Shown: piece after piece, positions 8,494 through 16,994 of the stretch
Layout: each line of letters begins with the position of its first letter
Position numbering within the stretch: position 1 is the stretch's first letter
Assembly (NCBI RefSeq): GCF_046298265.1
Contig: NZ_JBKAHK010000002.1
Coordinates: forward strand, 248,001 to 312,000
Reading direction: 5' to 3'
DNA length: 64,000 bases
Origin: Gillisia xinjiangensis
Lineage (GTDB): Bacteria; Bacteroidota; Bacteroidia; Flavobacteriales; Flavobacteriaceae
Program-made: the position numbers and the translations under genes
Notes under the pieces: model-generated
What the model was told of the DNA's origin: nothing
Database searches by the model: none
The model's input: the letters and a program-made list of their open reading frames with translations, nothing else

Positions 8494-9594
8494 ATGGGAT
8501 TACTTATTCTTTATGCTACGCTGGCAATTTTCTTTTCATTTTTATGCTCTATTCTGGAAGCGGTTTTACTCAGCATTACTCCCACCTTTATCCGTGTTAA
8601 AAAAAGGGAAGGAAAAGCCTATGCAAATACTTTAAATCATTTCAAAAAGGATATTGACAAACCGCTCATCGCTATTTTAACTGTAAACACTGTTGCGCAT
8701 ACCGTGGGAGCAATTTTGGTAGGGGTTCAGGCGGAGAAAGTTTTTGGAGGCGGTGGAAATTCAGTAGGAATCGTATCTGCTGTTATGACCGTAGCAATAC
8801 TAATTCTTTCTGAAATAATCCCTAAAACAATTGGTGCAACCTACTGGCAATCACTTGGAAAATTCACAGCCATAACTTTGCAAACCTTATTATTCCCCCT
8901 AAAATACACCGGGATCCTGTGGTTGATGATGCTCACCACCAAACTAATAGGGAAATCGGCGCATGTAAGTACCATGAGTAGGGAGGAGTTTCTGGCAATT
9001 ACCGATGCAGCCGAGGAAGAAGGTTTTTTTGAAGAAAAAGAAACTACCGTAATTAAAAATCTGCTTGTATTTAAATCGGTAAAGGCAAAAGATGTAATGA
9101 CACCATTTTCTGTAGCGACTATTGAAAATGAATCTACCAGTATTGAAGAATTTCACCGTGCTCATAAAAATCTAAAATTTTCCAGAATTCCGGTTTATAA
9201 AGATAAACCCAATAACATCACCGGATTCGTGCTTAAAGATGATGTTCTTGAGGAAATGATAGACGATAAAGGCCCGGAACCTCTTAGCATTCTAAAAAGA
9301 GATGTTTTCATCACCGATCCCAATACCCCAATTCCAGAGCTTTTTGAGATTTTTATTACACGAAAGGCGCATATTTCAATAGTAGCCGATCAATTTGGAA
9401 ATACCATAGGATTGGTAACTATGGAGGACATTATTGAAACCCTCCTGGGACTTGAGATCATGGATGAGAGCGACCATATTGAAGACATGCAACTTATGGC
9501 GCGTCAAAACTGGGAAAAGCGCGCCAAAAAACTAGGCCTTATTCAGCAAAATGATTCTGAAAAAAAATCTGCCGAAGATGAAAATCTGTCTTAA
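8494..9594 (+). CDS. CNNM/CBS-domain membrane protein (HlyC/CorC-like)
   Basis: A 366-residue integral membrane protein. Residues ~1-150 form the CNNM (DUF21) transmembrane domain, with hydrophobic helices and the conserved SEIIPKTIGA segment. Residues ~195-325 hold a CBS pair beginning VMTPFSVATIE and ending IGLVTMEDIIETLLG. A short acidic/lysine tail follows and the C-terminal CorC/HlyC transporter-associated domain is lacking. Family members act in Mg2+/Co2+ homeostasis or efflux; the ion here is unknown. It overlaps the alkyltransferase gene by 17 bp. Confidence 0.88.
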   Translation: MGLLILYATLAIFFSFLCSILEAVLLSITPTFIRVKKREGKAYANTLNHFKKDIDKPLIAILTVNTVAHTVGAILVGVQAEKVFGGGGNSVGIVSAVMTVAILILSEIIPKTIGATYWQSLGKFTAITLQTLLFPLKYTGILWLMMLTTKLIGKSAHVSTMSREEFLAITDAAEEEGFFEEKETTVIKNLLVFKSVKAKDVMTPFSVATIENESTSIEEFHRAHKNLKFSRIPVYKDKPNNITGFVLKDDVLEEMIDDKGPEPLSILKRDVFITDPNTPIPELFEIFITRKAHISIVADQFGNTIGLVTMEDIIETLLGLEIMDESDHIEDMQLMARQNWEKRAKKLGLIQQNDSEKKSAEDENLS

Positions 9595-10054
9595 AACTCC
9601 CTTGGGGATCTGTGAAATAACAGGTGAGGAGAATGGAATTTCAGGAATTAAGATCCTGGATGAAGAACAGGAACCAAGCGATCAAATTCCGGAGTTTTTA
9701 ATTCCTGCAGCTAATCAAATCAATGCTTATTTCAGAGGGGAACTACAGGATTTCAGTTTAAAGCTAGATCCCAAGGGAACTCCATTTCAAAAAACAGTCT
9801 GGCAATCTTTGCTGGAAATTCCTTTTGGGGAAACCAACTCCTATATGGATGTATCTAAAAAATTGGGAGATGTAAAAGCAATTCGCGCAGTGGCAGCGGC
9901 AAACGGGAAAAATCCTTTATGGATTGTAATTCCCTGTCACCGGGTAATAGGCAGCGATGGCTCCCTTACCGGGTATGCAGGAGGATTGTGGCGGAAAAAA
10001 TGGCTGCTGGAACACGAAAATCCTTCTTCCCAACAAAGTCTTTTTAACTTTTGA
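9578..10054 (+). CDS. ogt: Methylated-DNA--protein-cysteine S-methyltransferase
   Basis: Repairs O6-methylguanine by transferring the methyl group to its own cysteine. The acceptor is C120 in the canonical VIPCHRVIG. The DNA-binding helix (AIRAVAAANGKNP) and GTPFQKTVWQSLLEIPFGET precede it. I choose the ATG at 9578 (158 residues) rather than 9551, because MKICLKTPLGICEI matches the family N-terminus and the longer version adds only a poly-lysine stretch. It overlaps the CNNM gene by 17 bp and is probably co-transcribed. Confidence 0.93.
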   Translation: MKICLKTPLGICEITGEENGISGIKILDEEQEPSDQIPEFLIPAANQINAYFRGELQDFSLKLDPKGTPFQKTVWQSLLEIPFGETNSYMDVSKKLGDVKAIRAVAAANGKNPLWIVIPCHRVIGSDGSLTGYAGGLWRKKWLLEHENPSSQQSLFNF

Positions 10055-10162
10055 TATTTCAAAAGCTTTAACTTTCAGAAGTATCAATGCTTTCTTCTCA
10101 AAATTGCTTAATTTTAGGAAGAAGTAATTGAACCTCACCTACAAAAAGTCTATAGATTCGAT

Positions 10163-11323
10163 ATGAAAATAACCTTAAGAATTCTTGGTGCCTTCCTGGT
10201 TTTTATCCTCTTCGGAATTTTGCTCCTTTACATTTTCAATTATGATTATATTCTTCGGGGATTTCAGGTGGTTTATATGCAGGGGCATACCACGGCTTAC
10301 ATAGATGATTATCCTGAATTTGATAACCGAAAAATCCCATCAGGGGATGCTTACCAGGCCTGGCCTCAACACAAAGAGTTTAACAGTGTTTCTCCTACAA
10401 AAAAGCTTCAGGAAACCAATGATGATCTGGGAACGGTAGCTTTTCTAATCATAAAAAACGACAGTATCTGGTATGAAAATTATGCCGAAGGATATTCGGA
10501 CACCAGCCTAACCAATTCTTTTTCAATGGCAAAATCCATCACCACTGCTTTGCTGGGAAAAGCGATAAAAGAAGGATATATTGAAAGTTTGGAGCAACCT
10601 GTTTCAGATTTTTTCCCGGAATTTCAAAATTCGGAATTTTCCGCTTTAAGCGTTGGAGATCTAGCTTCTATGTCTTCAGGATTAAACTGGGATGAAGATT
10701 ATTACAATCCATTCTCTGTGACGGCAAGGGTTTATTTTGATGAAGATATAAGAAACGTAGTAAAGGAACTTGAAATTGTTGAGCCACCGGGAACCGAATT
10801 TGAATACCTTAGCGGAAACACCATTTTACTGGGAATGGTTATAAATAAAGCAACGGGGAAGAATCTATCCACGTATTTAAGCGAAAGTTTCTGGATTCCG
10901 ATGGGGATGAAAACAGATGCCAAATGGCAACTGGACAGTAAAGAAAGTGGAATGGAAAAGGCTTATTGCTGTATCGCTTCCAACGCAAAGGATTTTGCCA
11001 GATTTGGGAAACTATTCAAAGACCACGGAAAATGGAATAATGAGCAATTAATTGAATCGGCATTTATTGCAACTGCAACTACTCCACGCTTTGAAGATTC
11101 TCCGGAATATGGCTACGGATTCTGGCTTAGCCACTATAAAAACAAAGATATCTTTTATATGCGCGGCGTTTTAGGGCAATACGTTATTGTAATTCCTGAA
11201 GATGACCTTATTATTGTTCGGCTTGGACATAAACTCATAAAACGTAAAGAAGAAGAGGACCATTCTCCTGACTTTTTTATCTACATAGATGAAACTTATA
11301 AAATGTTAAACCATGATTCATAA
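10163..11323 (+). CDS. Serine hydrolase, class C beta-lactamase-like
   Basis: A 386-residue penicillin-binding-protein/beta-lactamase-fold hydrolase. An N-terminal membrane helix (residues ~5-25) anchors it, with the domain facing the periplasm. The SxxK catalytic motif is S121-M-A-K124, and the second motif is Y215-L-S-G-N219. The C-terminal GYGFWLSHYKNKDIFYMRGV region is typical of this family. Its substrate could be a peptide, ester or beta-lactam; the family is too broad to decide. It overlaps the next gene by 11 bp. Confidence 0.88.
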   Translation: MKITLRILGAFLVFILFGILLLYIFNYDYILRGFQVVYMQGHTTAYIDDYPEFDNRKIPSGDAYQAWPQHKEFNSVSPTKKLQETNDDLGTVAFLIIKNDSIWYENYAEGYSDTSLTNSFSMAKSITTALLGKAIKEGYIESLEQPVSDFFPEFQNSEFSALSVGDLASMSSGLNWDEDYYNPFSVTARVYFDEDIRNVVKELEIVEPPGTEFEYLSGNTILLGMVINKATGKNLSTYLSESFWIPMGMKTDAKWQLDSKESGMEKAYCCIASNAKDFARFGKLFKDHGKWNNEQLIESAFIATATTPRFEDSPEYGYGFWLSHYKNKDIFYMRGVLGQYVIVIPEDDLIIVRLGHKLIKRKEEEDHSPDFFIYIDETYKMLNHDS

Positions 11324-12026
11324 ACTCAACCTGGAACATATTTTATTTCTTGACATTGAAACCGTGCCCGAGGAAAAGACTTTTAGTTCTTTAACTGAAG
11401 AAAGGAAAAAACTATGGGAAGACAAATCCAAATACCAGCGCAAAGAAGAGTTTACAGCTGAAGAATTCTATGACCGGGCAGGGATTTGGGCCGAATTTGG
11501 AAAAATTATCTGTATCTCGGTAGGCTTTTTTAAGTTTAAGAATGACCTACGAAGCTTCCGTATCACGACCTTCCAGGGAGAAGAAGAAAAACTTTTAAGG
11601 GATTTTTCGCTTTTACTTGAATCTCATTTTCAAAAACCCCATCACCTGCTTTGCGCTCATAACGGTAAGGAATTTGATTTTCCCTATATCGCCCGGAGGT
11701 TGATTATTCACAATCTGCCGCTTCCGGGAAAACTGGATCTTTTCGGAAAAAAACCCTGGGAAGTCCCTCATCTGGATACTTTGGAATTATGGAAATTCGG
11801 GGATTATAAACATTATACTTCGCTAAAACTCCTCACCAATGTGTTGGGAATTCCATCCCCAAAACAGGATATAGACGGATCGGAAGTTAGGGATGTTTAC
11901 TATATAGACCGGCAACTTGGTAGAATAGTGAGTTATTGTGAACGGGATGTCCTGGCAATTGCCCAGGTGGTATTAAAAATGCGGCAGGAAGAATTACTTT
12001 TGGAGACAGAAATAGTTTCGGTGTAA
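11313..12026 (+). CDS. Predicted 3'-5' exonuclease, DnaQ/PolB-like (DEDDy)
   Basis: A 237-residue RNase H-fold exonuclease. ExoI is LFLDIETVPE (acidic D-x-E), ExoII is LLCAHNGKEFDFPYIARRL, and ExoIII is YCERDVLAIAQ, whose Y-x-x-x-D places it in the DEDDy group. These match the stand-alone 'predicted PolB-like 3'-5' exonuclease' family. It probably trims single-stranded DNA or RNA ends; the pathway is unknown. It starts inside the serine-hydrolase 3' end with an 11-bp overlap. Confidence 0.85.
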   Translation: MIHKLNLEHILFLDIETVPEEKTFSSLTEERKKLWEDKSKYQRKEEFTAEEFYDRAGIWAEFGKIICISVGFFKFKNDLRSFRITTFQGEEEKLLRDFSLLLESHFQKPHHLLCAHNGKEFDFPYIARRLIIHNLPLPGKLDLFGKKPWEVPHLDTLELWKFGDYKHYTSLKLLTNVLGIPSPKQDIDGSEVRDVYYIDRQLGRIVSYCERDVLAIAQVVLKMRQEELLLETEIVSV

Positions 12027-12064
12027 AAAATCGATTAACAAGTAGCAAACCCGAGAGGTTTGAA

Positions 12065-12156
12065 AAAGAATCAAGATCGTTCCGCCTTTGGCGAAACTGC
12101 AAGAATCAAGAACAAAGACTTGTTTTCAATTAACTGATAAACATTTAGTTATAATC
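12065..12156 (-). repeat. Partial copy C of the MITE-like element
   Basis: Read on the minus strand this gives TAACTAAATGTTTATCAG, then a CTTGATTCTTGCAG stretch and the hairpin TTTCGCCAAAGGCGGAAC followed by GATCTTGATTC. The same modules in the same order occur in copies at 16995-17386 and 18593-18804. The left terminal inverted repeat (TTGTCCGRTAAA) is missing, so this is a truncated copy. Confidence 0.6.
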
Positions 12157-12275
12157 CATTTTTTGAATTACCCCGGAGTGGAGAAAAAAAATTTATTTTT
12201 TAAATGGACCAATTTTTTTGAAAAGTCCGCAACATTCGTACTTGATCCCTTACAAGAGTTGAAAAGAAAATAATA

Positions 12276-12378
12276 ATCAAAAACCTCGGGGCAAGACCAC
12301 GAGTTATGAATTAGAAAATACTTTTAAAAATTCGAGGCAAATCTCGGGGAATTAAACCCTCAGTGAGGGATTAAAAAC
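12276..12378 (+). repeat. GAGGGATTAAA-type dispersed repeat, copy 2
   Basis: A longer copy that starts AAAAACCTCGGGGCAAGACC and ends in AATTAAACCCTCAGTGAGGG plus ATTAAA. The same head and tail occur at 40540-40629. With the partial MITE copy and the terminator, it fills most of the gene-free region 12027-12447. Confidence 0.65.
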
Positions 12379-12382
12379 CAAA

Positions 12383-12408
12383 AAACCCGCTTCAAAAGAA
12401 GCGGGTTT
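12383..12408 (-). terminator. Intrinsic terminator downstream of the ALDH7 gene
   Basis: A perfect hairpin, AAACCCGCTTC - AAAA - GAAGCGGGTTT, flanked by A-runs on the left that read as U-runs on the minus strand. It lies 40 bp past the aldehyde dehydrogenase stop codon. Confidence 0.85.
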
Positions 12409-12419
12409 GGTATTGTATC

Positions 12420-12450
12420 TCCTCCCTTTGGGGAGGCAGGGAGGGGCTTA
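12420..12450 (-). repeat. GC-rich CTCCCTTTGGGGAGG repeat touching the amaB stop codon
   Basis: On the minus strand this reads AAGCCCCTCCCTGCCTCCCC then AAAGGGAGG. It begins at the TAA of the dehydrogenase gene. A related stretch in the same relation to coding sequence is at 48069-48098, inside the 3' end of queD. Confidence 0.55.
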
Positions 12451-14001
12451 AAAAGCAAACTTGATACCTTGTGCCAATGGCAACTCGGTAGTATAATTTA
12501 TGGTATTGGTTTGCCTTCTCATATAGACTTTCCAGGCATCCGATCCGGATTCACGGCCACCACCGGTTTCCTTTTCACCTCCAAAGGCACCACCTATTTC
12601 AGCACCACTGGTTCCTATATTCACATTTGCAATTCCACAATCGGATCCTTCAACCGAAAGGAAATGTTCTGCTTCCCTTAAATTATTGGTCATAATGGCA
12701 GAAGATAAACCTTGTCTCACACCGTTCTGTAAATCCAAAGCATCTTCTACGTTTCCGGAATATTTCAGCAAATATAAAACCGGGGCAAAAGTTTCGTGTT
12801 GTACGATATTAAAACTGTTTTCTGCTTCTGCAATCGCAGGCTTCACATAACAACCGCTTTCATATCCTTTTCCTTCCAGTACACCACCTTCAACGATAAT
12901 TTTTCCGCCTTCCTTCACTACTTCATCCAAGGCATGCTGATAATTCTTTACAGCATCTTTATCGATAAGGGGCCCTACATGGTTGTTCTCATCCAGTGGA
13001 TTCCCAATTCTCAATTGGTTATAAGCAGCAACTACCGCATCTTTCACCTTATCATACATAGATTCATGAACGATCAACCTTCTGGTAGAAGTACAGCGTT
13101 GTCCTGCAGTTCCAACGGCTCCAAACACAGCGCCTATCACGGTCATTTTTATATCGGCATCGGGAGTAACAATAATGGCGTTATTTCCACCGAGTTCCAG
13201 CAAGGTTTTTCCAAGACGTTCGGCAACTTTAGAAGCCACTATTTTTCCCATTCTAGTAGATCCGGTAGCCGAGATCAAAGGGATTCGGGCATCGGTTGTC
13301 ATCATTTCCCCCACTTTATGATCTCCGGTTACCAAACAGGAAATCCCTTCCGGCACTCCGTTTTCGGCAAAAACACGCGCTGCAATTTTTTGACAGGCTA
13401 CAGAGGTGATAGGAGTTTTTTCAGATCCTTTCCAAACACAGGCATCTCCGCAAACCCACGCCAAAGCGGTATTCCAGGACCAGACTGCAACCGGGAAATT
13501 AAAGGCAGAGATAATTCCCACTACTCCAAGTGGATGGTATTGTTCATACATTCTATGCCCTGGACGTTCTGAATGCATGGTCAATCCATGCAACTGCCGG
13601 GATAATCCCACGGCAAAATCACAGATATCTATCATTTCCTGTACTTCTCCCAAACCCTCCTGGTAGGATTTTCCCATTTCATAGGAAACCAGTTTTCCAA
13701 GGGGTTCTTTCAACCTTCTCAACTCATCGTTGAATTTTCTCACCACTTCACCTCTAAGGGGTGCAGGCATTTTTCTCCAGGTTTTAAAGCCTTCGGTTGC
13801 CGAAGTCATCACTTTTTCAAAATCTTCCTTGGTAGTTGATTTTACCTTCCCTATCAATGCTCCATCCACCGGAGAATAGGATTCAATAATATCCCCGTTT
13901 CCAAAGAAATCCTTACCTGTAGAAGTACCTTCATTTATATCTTTAATCCCCAAATCTTTCAGGGCTTGCTTAATTCCGAATTCTTCTGCTACTCCACTCA
14001 T
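12448..14001 (-). CDS. amaB: Aldehyde dehydrogenase, ALDH7 type (L-aminoadipate-semialdehyde dehydrogenase-like)
   Basis: A 517-residue NAD(P)-dependent aldehyde dehydrogenase. The catalytic glutamate is in LELGGNNAIIV and the catalytic cysteine in GTAGQRCTSTRR; GSTRMGK binds the cofactor. The sequence is closest in style to ALDH7 (antiquitin), which oxidises alpha-aminoadipic semialdehyde in lysine breakdown. Its neighbour 54 bp upstream is 3-hydroxyanthranilate dioxygenase, so an alternative is oxidation of a semialdehyde from tryptophan breakdown, though that step normally uses a different (ALDH8-like) family. The gene symbol follows the family, not proof. A terminator and a GC-rich repeat follow the stop. 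Confidence 0.88.
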   Translation of the reverse strand: MSGVAEEFGIKQALKDLGIKDINEGTSTGKDFFGNGDIIESYSPVDGALIGKVKSTTKEDFEKVMTSATEGFKTWRKMPAPLRGEVVRKFNDELRRLKEPLGKLVSYEMGKSYQEGLGEVQEMIDICDFAVGLSRQLHGLTMHSERPGHRMYEQYHPLGVVGIISAFNFPVAVWSWNTALAWVCGDACVWKGSEKTPITSVACQKIAARVFAENGVPEGISCLVTGDHKVGEMMTTDARIPLISATGSTRMGKIVASKVAERLGKTLLELGGNNAIIVTPDADIKMTVIGAVFGAVGTAGQRCTSTRRLIVHESMYDKVKDAVVAAYNQLRIGNPLDENNHVGPLIDKDAVKNYQHALDEVVKEGGKIIVEGGVLEGKGYESGCYVKPAIAEAENSFNIVQHETFAPVLYLLKYSGNVEDALDLQNGVRQGLSSAIMTNNLREAEHFLSVEGSDCGIANVNIGTSGAEIGGAFGGEKETGGGRESGSDAWKVYMRRQTNTINYTTELPLAQGIKFAF

Positions 14002-14055
14002 TTATTGCTTGTTTTAATCTTGTTTATTGTTTGTTTGTTGCGAAAATAATAAAAT

Positions 14056-14604
14056 TTAATCGTTTTCACCTTCAGCTAAAAATCTTTGATCTACCGGCAT
14101 CACCGTTCCGCAGGAATCACAGGTTCTCAACTCCTTACTTTCATAGAAATGCCTAAAATGCTTCAAAAAATCCTTTTCAATATCATGCAGCGGGAAGTAA
14201 ACTTCGTACAATTTATTGTTGCAATTATCACAAAACCAAAGTAAACCATCCTTGCCCTGCTCTCCCAATCTCTTGCGCTCAATCACCAGGCCGATGGAGC
14301 CCTCTTTCCTCACAGGGGAATGCGGTACTTTTCCGGGATGCAAATACATATCTCCGGGGCCTAATTCCATTGTTTTTTTCTCCCCATTCTCCTGAATATG
14401 GATTTCAATATTTCCTTCCAACTGGTAAAAAAGTTCTTCGGTTTCGTTGTAATGATAATCCTTACGTGCATTAGGCCCACCCACTACCATCACGATATAA
14501 TCATTAGAATCCTTGTAAATATTCTTATTGCCAATTGGCGGTTTCAATAAATCCCGATTTTGTTCGATCCATTTATTGAGATTAAAAGGTTTATTTATAG
14601 TCAT
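14056..14604 (-). CDS. nbaC: 3-hydroxyanthranilate 3,4-dioxygenase
   Basis: Opens the ring of 3-hydroxyanthranilate to 2-amino-3-carboxymuconate semialdehyde in the kynurenine pathway. The 182-residue cupin has the Fe(II) ligands H51, E57 and H95. It also has the rubredoxin-like second metal site of bacterial enzymes: C125/C128 in FCDNCNN and C162/C165 in TCDSCGT. All ligands are intact. It is first in a two-gene minus-strand unit with the ALDH7 gene. No other kynurenine gene is in the window. Confidence 0.95.
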   Translation of the reverse strand: MTINKPFNLNKWIEQNRDLLKPPIGNKNIYKDSNDYIVMVVGGPNARKDYHYNETEELFYQLEGNIEIHIQENGEKKTMELGPGDMYLHPGKVPHSPVRKEGSIGLVIERKRLGEQGKDGLLWFCDNCNNKLYEVYFPLHDIEKDFLKHFRHFYESKELRTCDSCGTVMPVDQRFLAEGEND

Positions 14605-14679
14605 TTTCGGATATTTTTTTATATCCCTTAAAATTAAACAATATCAGGAACAATGACCTAAAGCTTAGCAAAATGTTTT

Positions 14680-14778
14680 GGGCGTGTGCCAAAAAATGGC
14701 ATTGCGCTATCCGTTCCAAGTCCTCATCCCGAAAATAAAATTCGGGACTGCGGGCTTTTCACTGCTATCGCTCACGCA
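14680..14778. repeat. Structured GGGCGTG...CTCACGC repeat
   Basis: This sits in the 316-bp gap between nbaC and the isoaspartyl peptidase gene. It starts GGGCGTGTGCCA and ends ATCGCTCACGCAGG, giving complementary ends (GCGTG/CACGC). Inside are two hairpins, TGCCA-AAAAA-TGGCA and TCCCGAA-AATAAAA-TTCGGGA (14727-14747). From memory it resembles a palindromic repeat common in Flavobacteria genomes. The rest of the gap shows nothing I recognise. Confidence 0.5.
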
Positions 14779-14920
14779 GGAAAAGAAAGGATAAAATCCG
14801 GTGAATTTGCTCTTTCCATTTTTAATGTAAATTTTACTACTTTTATAAACCTAAATTGAAGCAACATCAAATAACATTCCCATACCTGGGGGAGAGATCC
14901 TAACACCAAAATATCCACAA

Positions 14921-16015
14921 ATGAGAAAACTATTAGTTCTGTTATCATTTACAACACTATTCGCCTGCAACCAGTCTTCCGTAGATAAAAAACCAGTAGG
15001 AGAGCCTACCCAAAAACCTGTTTCGGATAAGGTAGAATCCGATAATTTTGGAATTGTGATCCATGGCGGAGCAGGTACAATCTTAAAAGAAAACATGACC
15101 GATTCTCTTGAAATGGCTTATAAAGCTGTTCTGGAAGAAGCGATACGAGTGGGACATGGAATTCTGGCAAATGGCGGGACTTCCCTGGAAGCAGTGCAGC
15201 GTACCATCAATGTCATGGAGGATCATCCTCTTTTTAATGCAGGAAAAGGGGCTGTTTTTACCAATGAAGGTAAAAATGAGCTCGACGCCGCAATTATGGA
15301 CGGAGAGACATTGAACGCCGGAGCAGTTGCAGGAGTTACCACAGTGAAAAACCCTATAAATCTGGCTTATGAAGTAATGGAAAATTCCCCGCATGTTTTA
15401 TTGTCAGGAAAAGGGGCAGAACAATTTGCGAAGGAAAAAGGGCTTGAAGTTGTAGAGCCATTCTACTTTCATACAGATGCAAGATTTGAATCCTTACAGC
15501 GCATTAAAGATTCTGAAAAGACCGAATTGGATCACGATGCTCAAAAAACAGCATTTCTGGATCCCTTTATAAAAGATTCCAAATTTGGGACTGTTGGGGC
15601 TGTAGCCCTGGATAAAAACGGAAATATTGCGGCAGGGACTTCTACAGGTGGTATGACCAATAAAAAATGGAATAGAATTGGAGATGTACCAATAATTGGC
15701 GCAGGAACTTATGCCAATAATGCGACCTGTGCCGTTTCGGCTACCGGATGGGGAGAATATTTTATTCGCGGTGTTGTAGCCTATGATATTTCTGCGATGA
15801 TGGAATATAAAAAAATGAGTTTACAGAAAGCCGCTTCCGTTGTGATCCAGGATAAATTAACCGAACTTGGCGGAGAAGGCGGAATTATAGCCATTGACAG
15901 TAAAGGAAATATTGCGATGGAATTCAATTCGGCAGGAATGTACCGTGCCGCGATGAATAAGGATGGAGAACTAACCCTTGGAATCTATGGTGAAAATGAA
16001 GATATGGAAGAATAA
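14921..16015 (+). CDS. Isoaspartyl peptidase/L-asparaginase family lipoprotein (Ntn hydrolase)
   Basis: A 364-residue plant-type asparaginase/isoaspartyl dipeptidase. The protein is made as a precursor and cleaves itself before the catalytic threonine, T224 in KFGTVGAVAL. STGGMTNKKWNRIGDVPIIGA and GWGEYFIR are substrate-pocket landmarks. It begins with a lipoprotein signal whose lipobox is TLFAC (Cys16), so it is probably anchored in the envelope, unlike cytoplasmic IaaA of E. coli. The likely role is breakdown of isoaspartyl peptides or asparagine. A strong terminator follows. Confidence 0.92.
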   Translation: MRKLLVLLSFTTLFACNQSSVDKKPVGEPTQKPVSDKVESDNFGIVIHGGAGTILKENMTDSLEMAYKAVLEEAIRVGHGILANGGTSLEAVQRTINVMEDHPLFNAGKGAVFTNEGKNELDAAIMDGETLNAGAVAGVTTVKNPINLAYEVMENSPHVLLSGKGAEQFAKEKGLEVVEPFYFHTDARFESLQRIKDSEKTELDHDAQKTAFLDPFIKDSKFGTVGAVALDKNGNIAAGTSTGGMTNKKWNRIGDVPIIGAGTYANNATCAVSATGWGEYFIRGVVAYDISAMMEYKKMSLQKAASVVIQDKLTELGGEGGIIAIDSKGNIAMEFNSAGMYRAAMNKDGELTLGIYGENEDMEE

Positions 16016-16034
16016 ATTAGGTTTTAGTACTATT

Positions 16035-16074
16035 AAAAAACCCACGCAACATTTAAAATGTTGCGTGGGTTTTT
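16035..16074. terminator. Strong bidirectional terminator
   Basis: Hairpin AAAAAACCCACGCAACATTT - AAAATGTTGCGTGGG followed by a T-run. The A-run on the left lets it also serve the minus-strand GNAT gene at 16163-16444. Confidence 0.9.
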
Positions 16075-16162
16075 ATGGTTTCTAACACCATTGCCTTACC
16101 TCTTAAAACATCGCTCTTTGAAATAAGGCCAGATAATTTCTCCTTGACATCCTGAATTGGCA

Positions 16163-16444
16163 TTAAATCAATACATCTGAAAAAGTGTCATCGCTTTGTA
16201 AAACATGGTTTGCATAGGAACATTCCGGAATTATTTTTAGATTTTCCTGCCTTGCAAATTCTACTGCTTCACACACTAATTTTTTACCTATGCCTTCGCC
16301 CTCAAATTCGGTATATACTTCTGTATGTTCTATCGTAATTCTACTTTCACCTGTCCAGGTATAAGTCATTGTTCCGGCTTTTCCATTTTTGCTTACCGCA
16401 TCAAAATGTCCTTTTTTTTCTGTTTTTGTATGTTCTATTTTCAT
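16163..16444 (-). CDS. GNAT-fold N-acetyltransferase, short YjdJ-like type
   Basis: A 93-residue short GNAT protein. YTEFEGEGIGKKLVCEAVEF contains the acetyl-CoA pyrophosphate loop, and LKIIPECSYANHVL is the typical C-terminal strand-helix. The MTYTWTGESRITIEHTEV strand precedes it. These small proteins acetylate unknown targets. It lies 32 bp downstream of the YCII lipoprotein gene on the same strand. Confidence 0.85.
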   Translation of the reverse strand: MKIEHTKTEKKGHFDAVSKNGKAGTMTYTWTGESRITIEHTEVYTEFEGEGIGKKLVCEAVEFARQENLKIIPECSYANHVLQSDDTFSDVLI

Positions 16445-16476
16445 TCCTGTATTTATTTAAATTATGATTATAACCG

Positions 16477-16971
16477 CTAGTTCAACTTTCCGCCTTTTGC
16501 GACCCACCAGGGATGGACTTCCACTTTTAACCTTCCTGCCATCACCATAGGATCGAGTCTTGCCAAACTATCGGCTTCTTTTTGGGTTGGGGTATTATAA
16601 ACTACAATTCCGCGCAACTCTCCATCATCACCCATAGGGCCAGTTAAACTAGTATAACCTTCAGTATACATTCTGCCTAAGTGTGCCATATGCTGTTCCT
16701 GAAGTTCTGCCTGGGTTATGGAATCCTGTGAACGATGCTCTCCGGATTTTAAAAAAACAATATAATATTGCTGCATCAGGTAGGTGGAATCCCCTTTTTT
16801 ATAGGTGAAGGTTTGATAACCCTTTTCTTCCAATTCCTTAGCGATGGATTCTACATTCTCAGTTTCTACTGTAACTCTTGATTCTGAATGAATTCCCCTG
16901 ATTTTTTCAACAGGTTGATCACAGGAGCTTATCATTAAAAGTAGACTAAACAGTATAATTATATTTTTCAT
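16477..16971 (-). CDS. Lipoprotein with a YCII-related domain
   Basis: A 164-residue protein with a lipoprotein signal (lipobox ISSC, Cys17). The C-terminal ~95 residues resemble the YCII-like ferredoxin-fold domain: YIVFLKSGEHRSQDS, a helix QHMAHLGRMYTEGYTSLTGP with a conserved histidine, and IVVYNTPTQKEADSL followed by the DPMVMAGRLKVEVHPWW end. YCII-domain proteins are small putative enzymes. An envelope-anchored version is less usual. No substrate can be suggested. Confidence 0.75.
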   Translation of the reverse strand: MKNIIILFSLLLMISSCDQPVEKIRGIHSESRVTVETENVESIAKELEEKGYQTFTYKKGDSTYLMQQYYIVFLKSGEHRSQDSITQAELQEQHMAHLGRMYTEGYTSLTGPMGDDGELRGIVVYNTPTQKEADSLARLDPMVMAGRLKVEVHPWWVAKGGKLN

Positions 16972-16994
16972 CTGCAGCTATTTAATTCATTTTT

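Noticed and set aside
12088..12273. 61-codon open frame downstream of the exonuclease gene
   Set aside because: It runs through the partial MITE-like copy and low-complexity AT-rich sequence, with no domain or sensible start.
12796..13572. 258-codon antisense frame opposite the ALDH7 gene
   Set aside because: Shadow of a strongly conserved enzyme; no domain in the antisense product.
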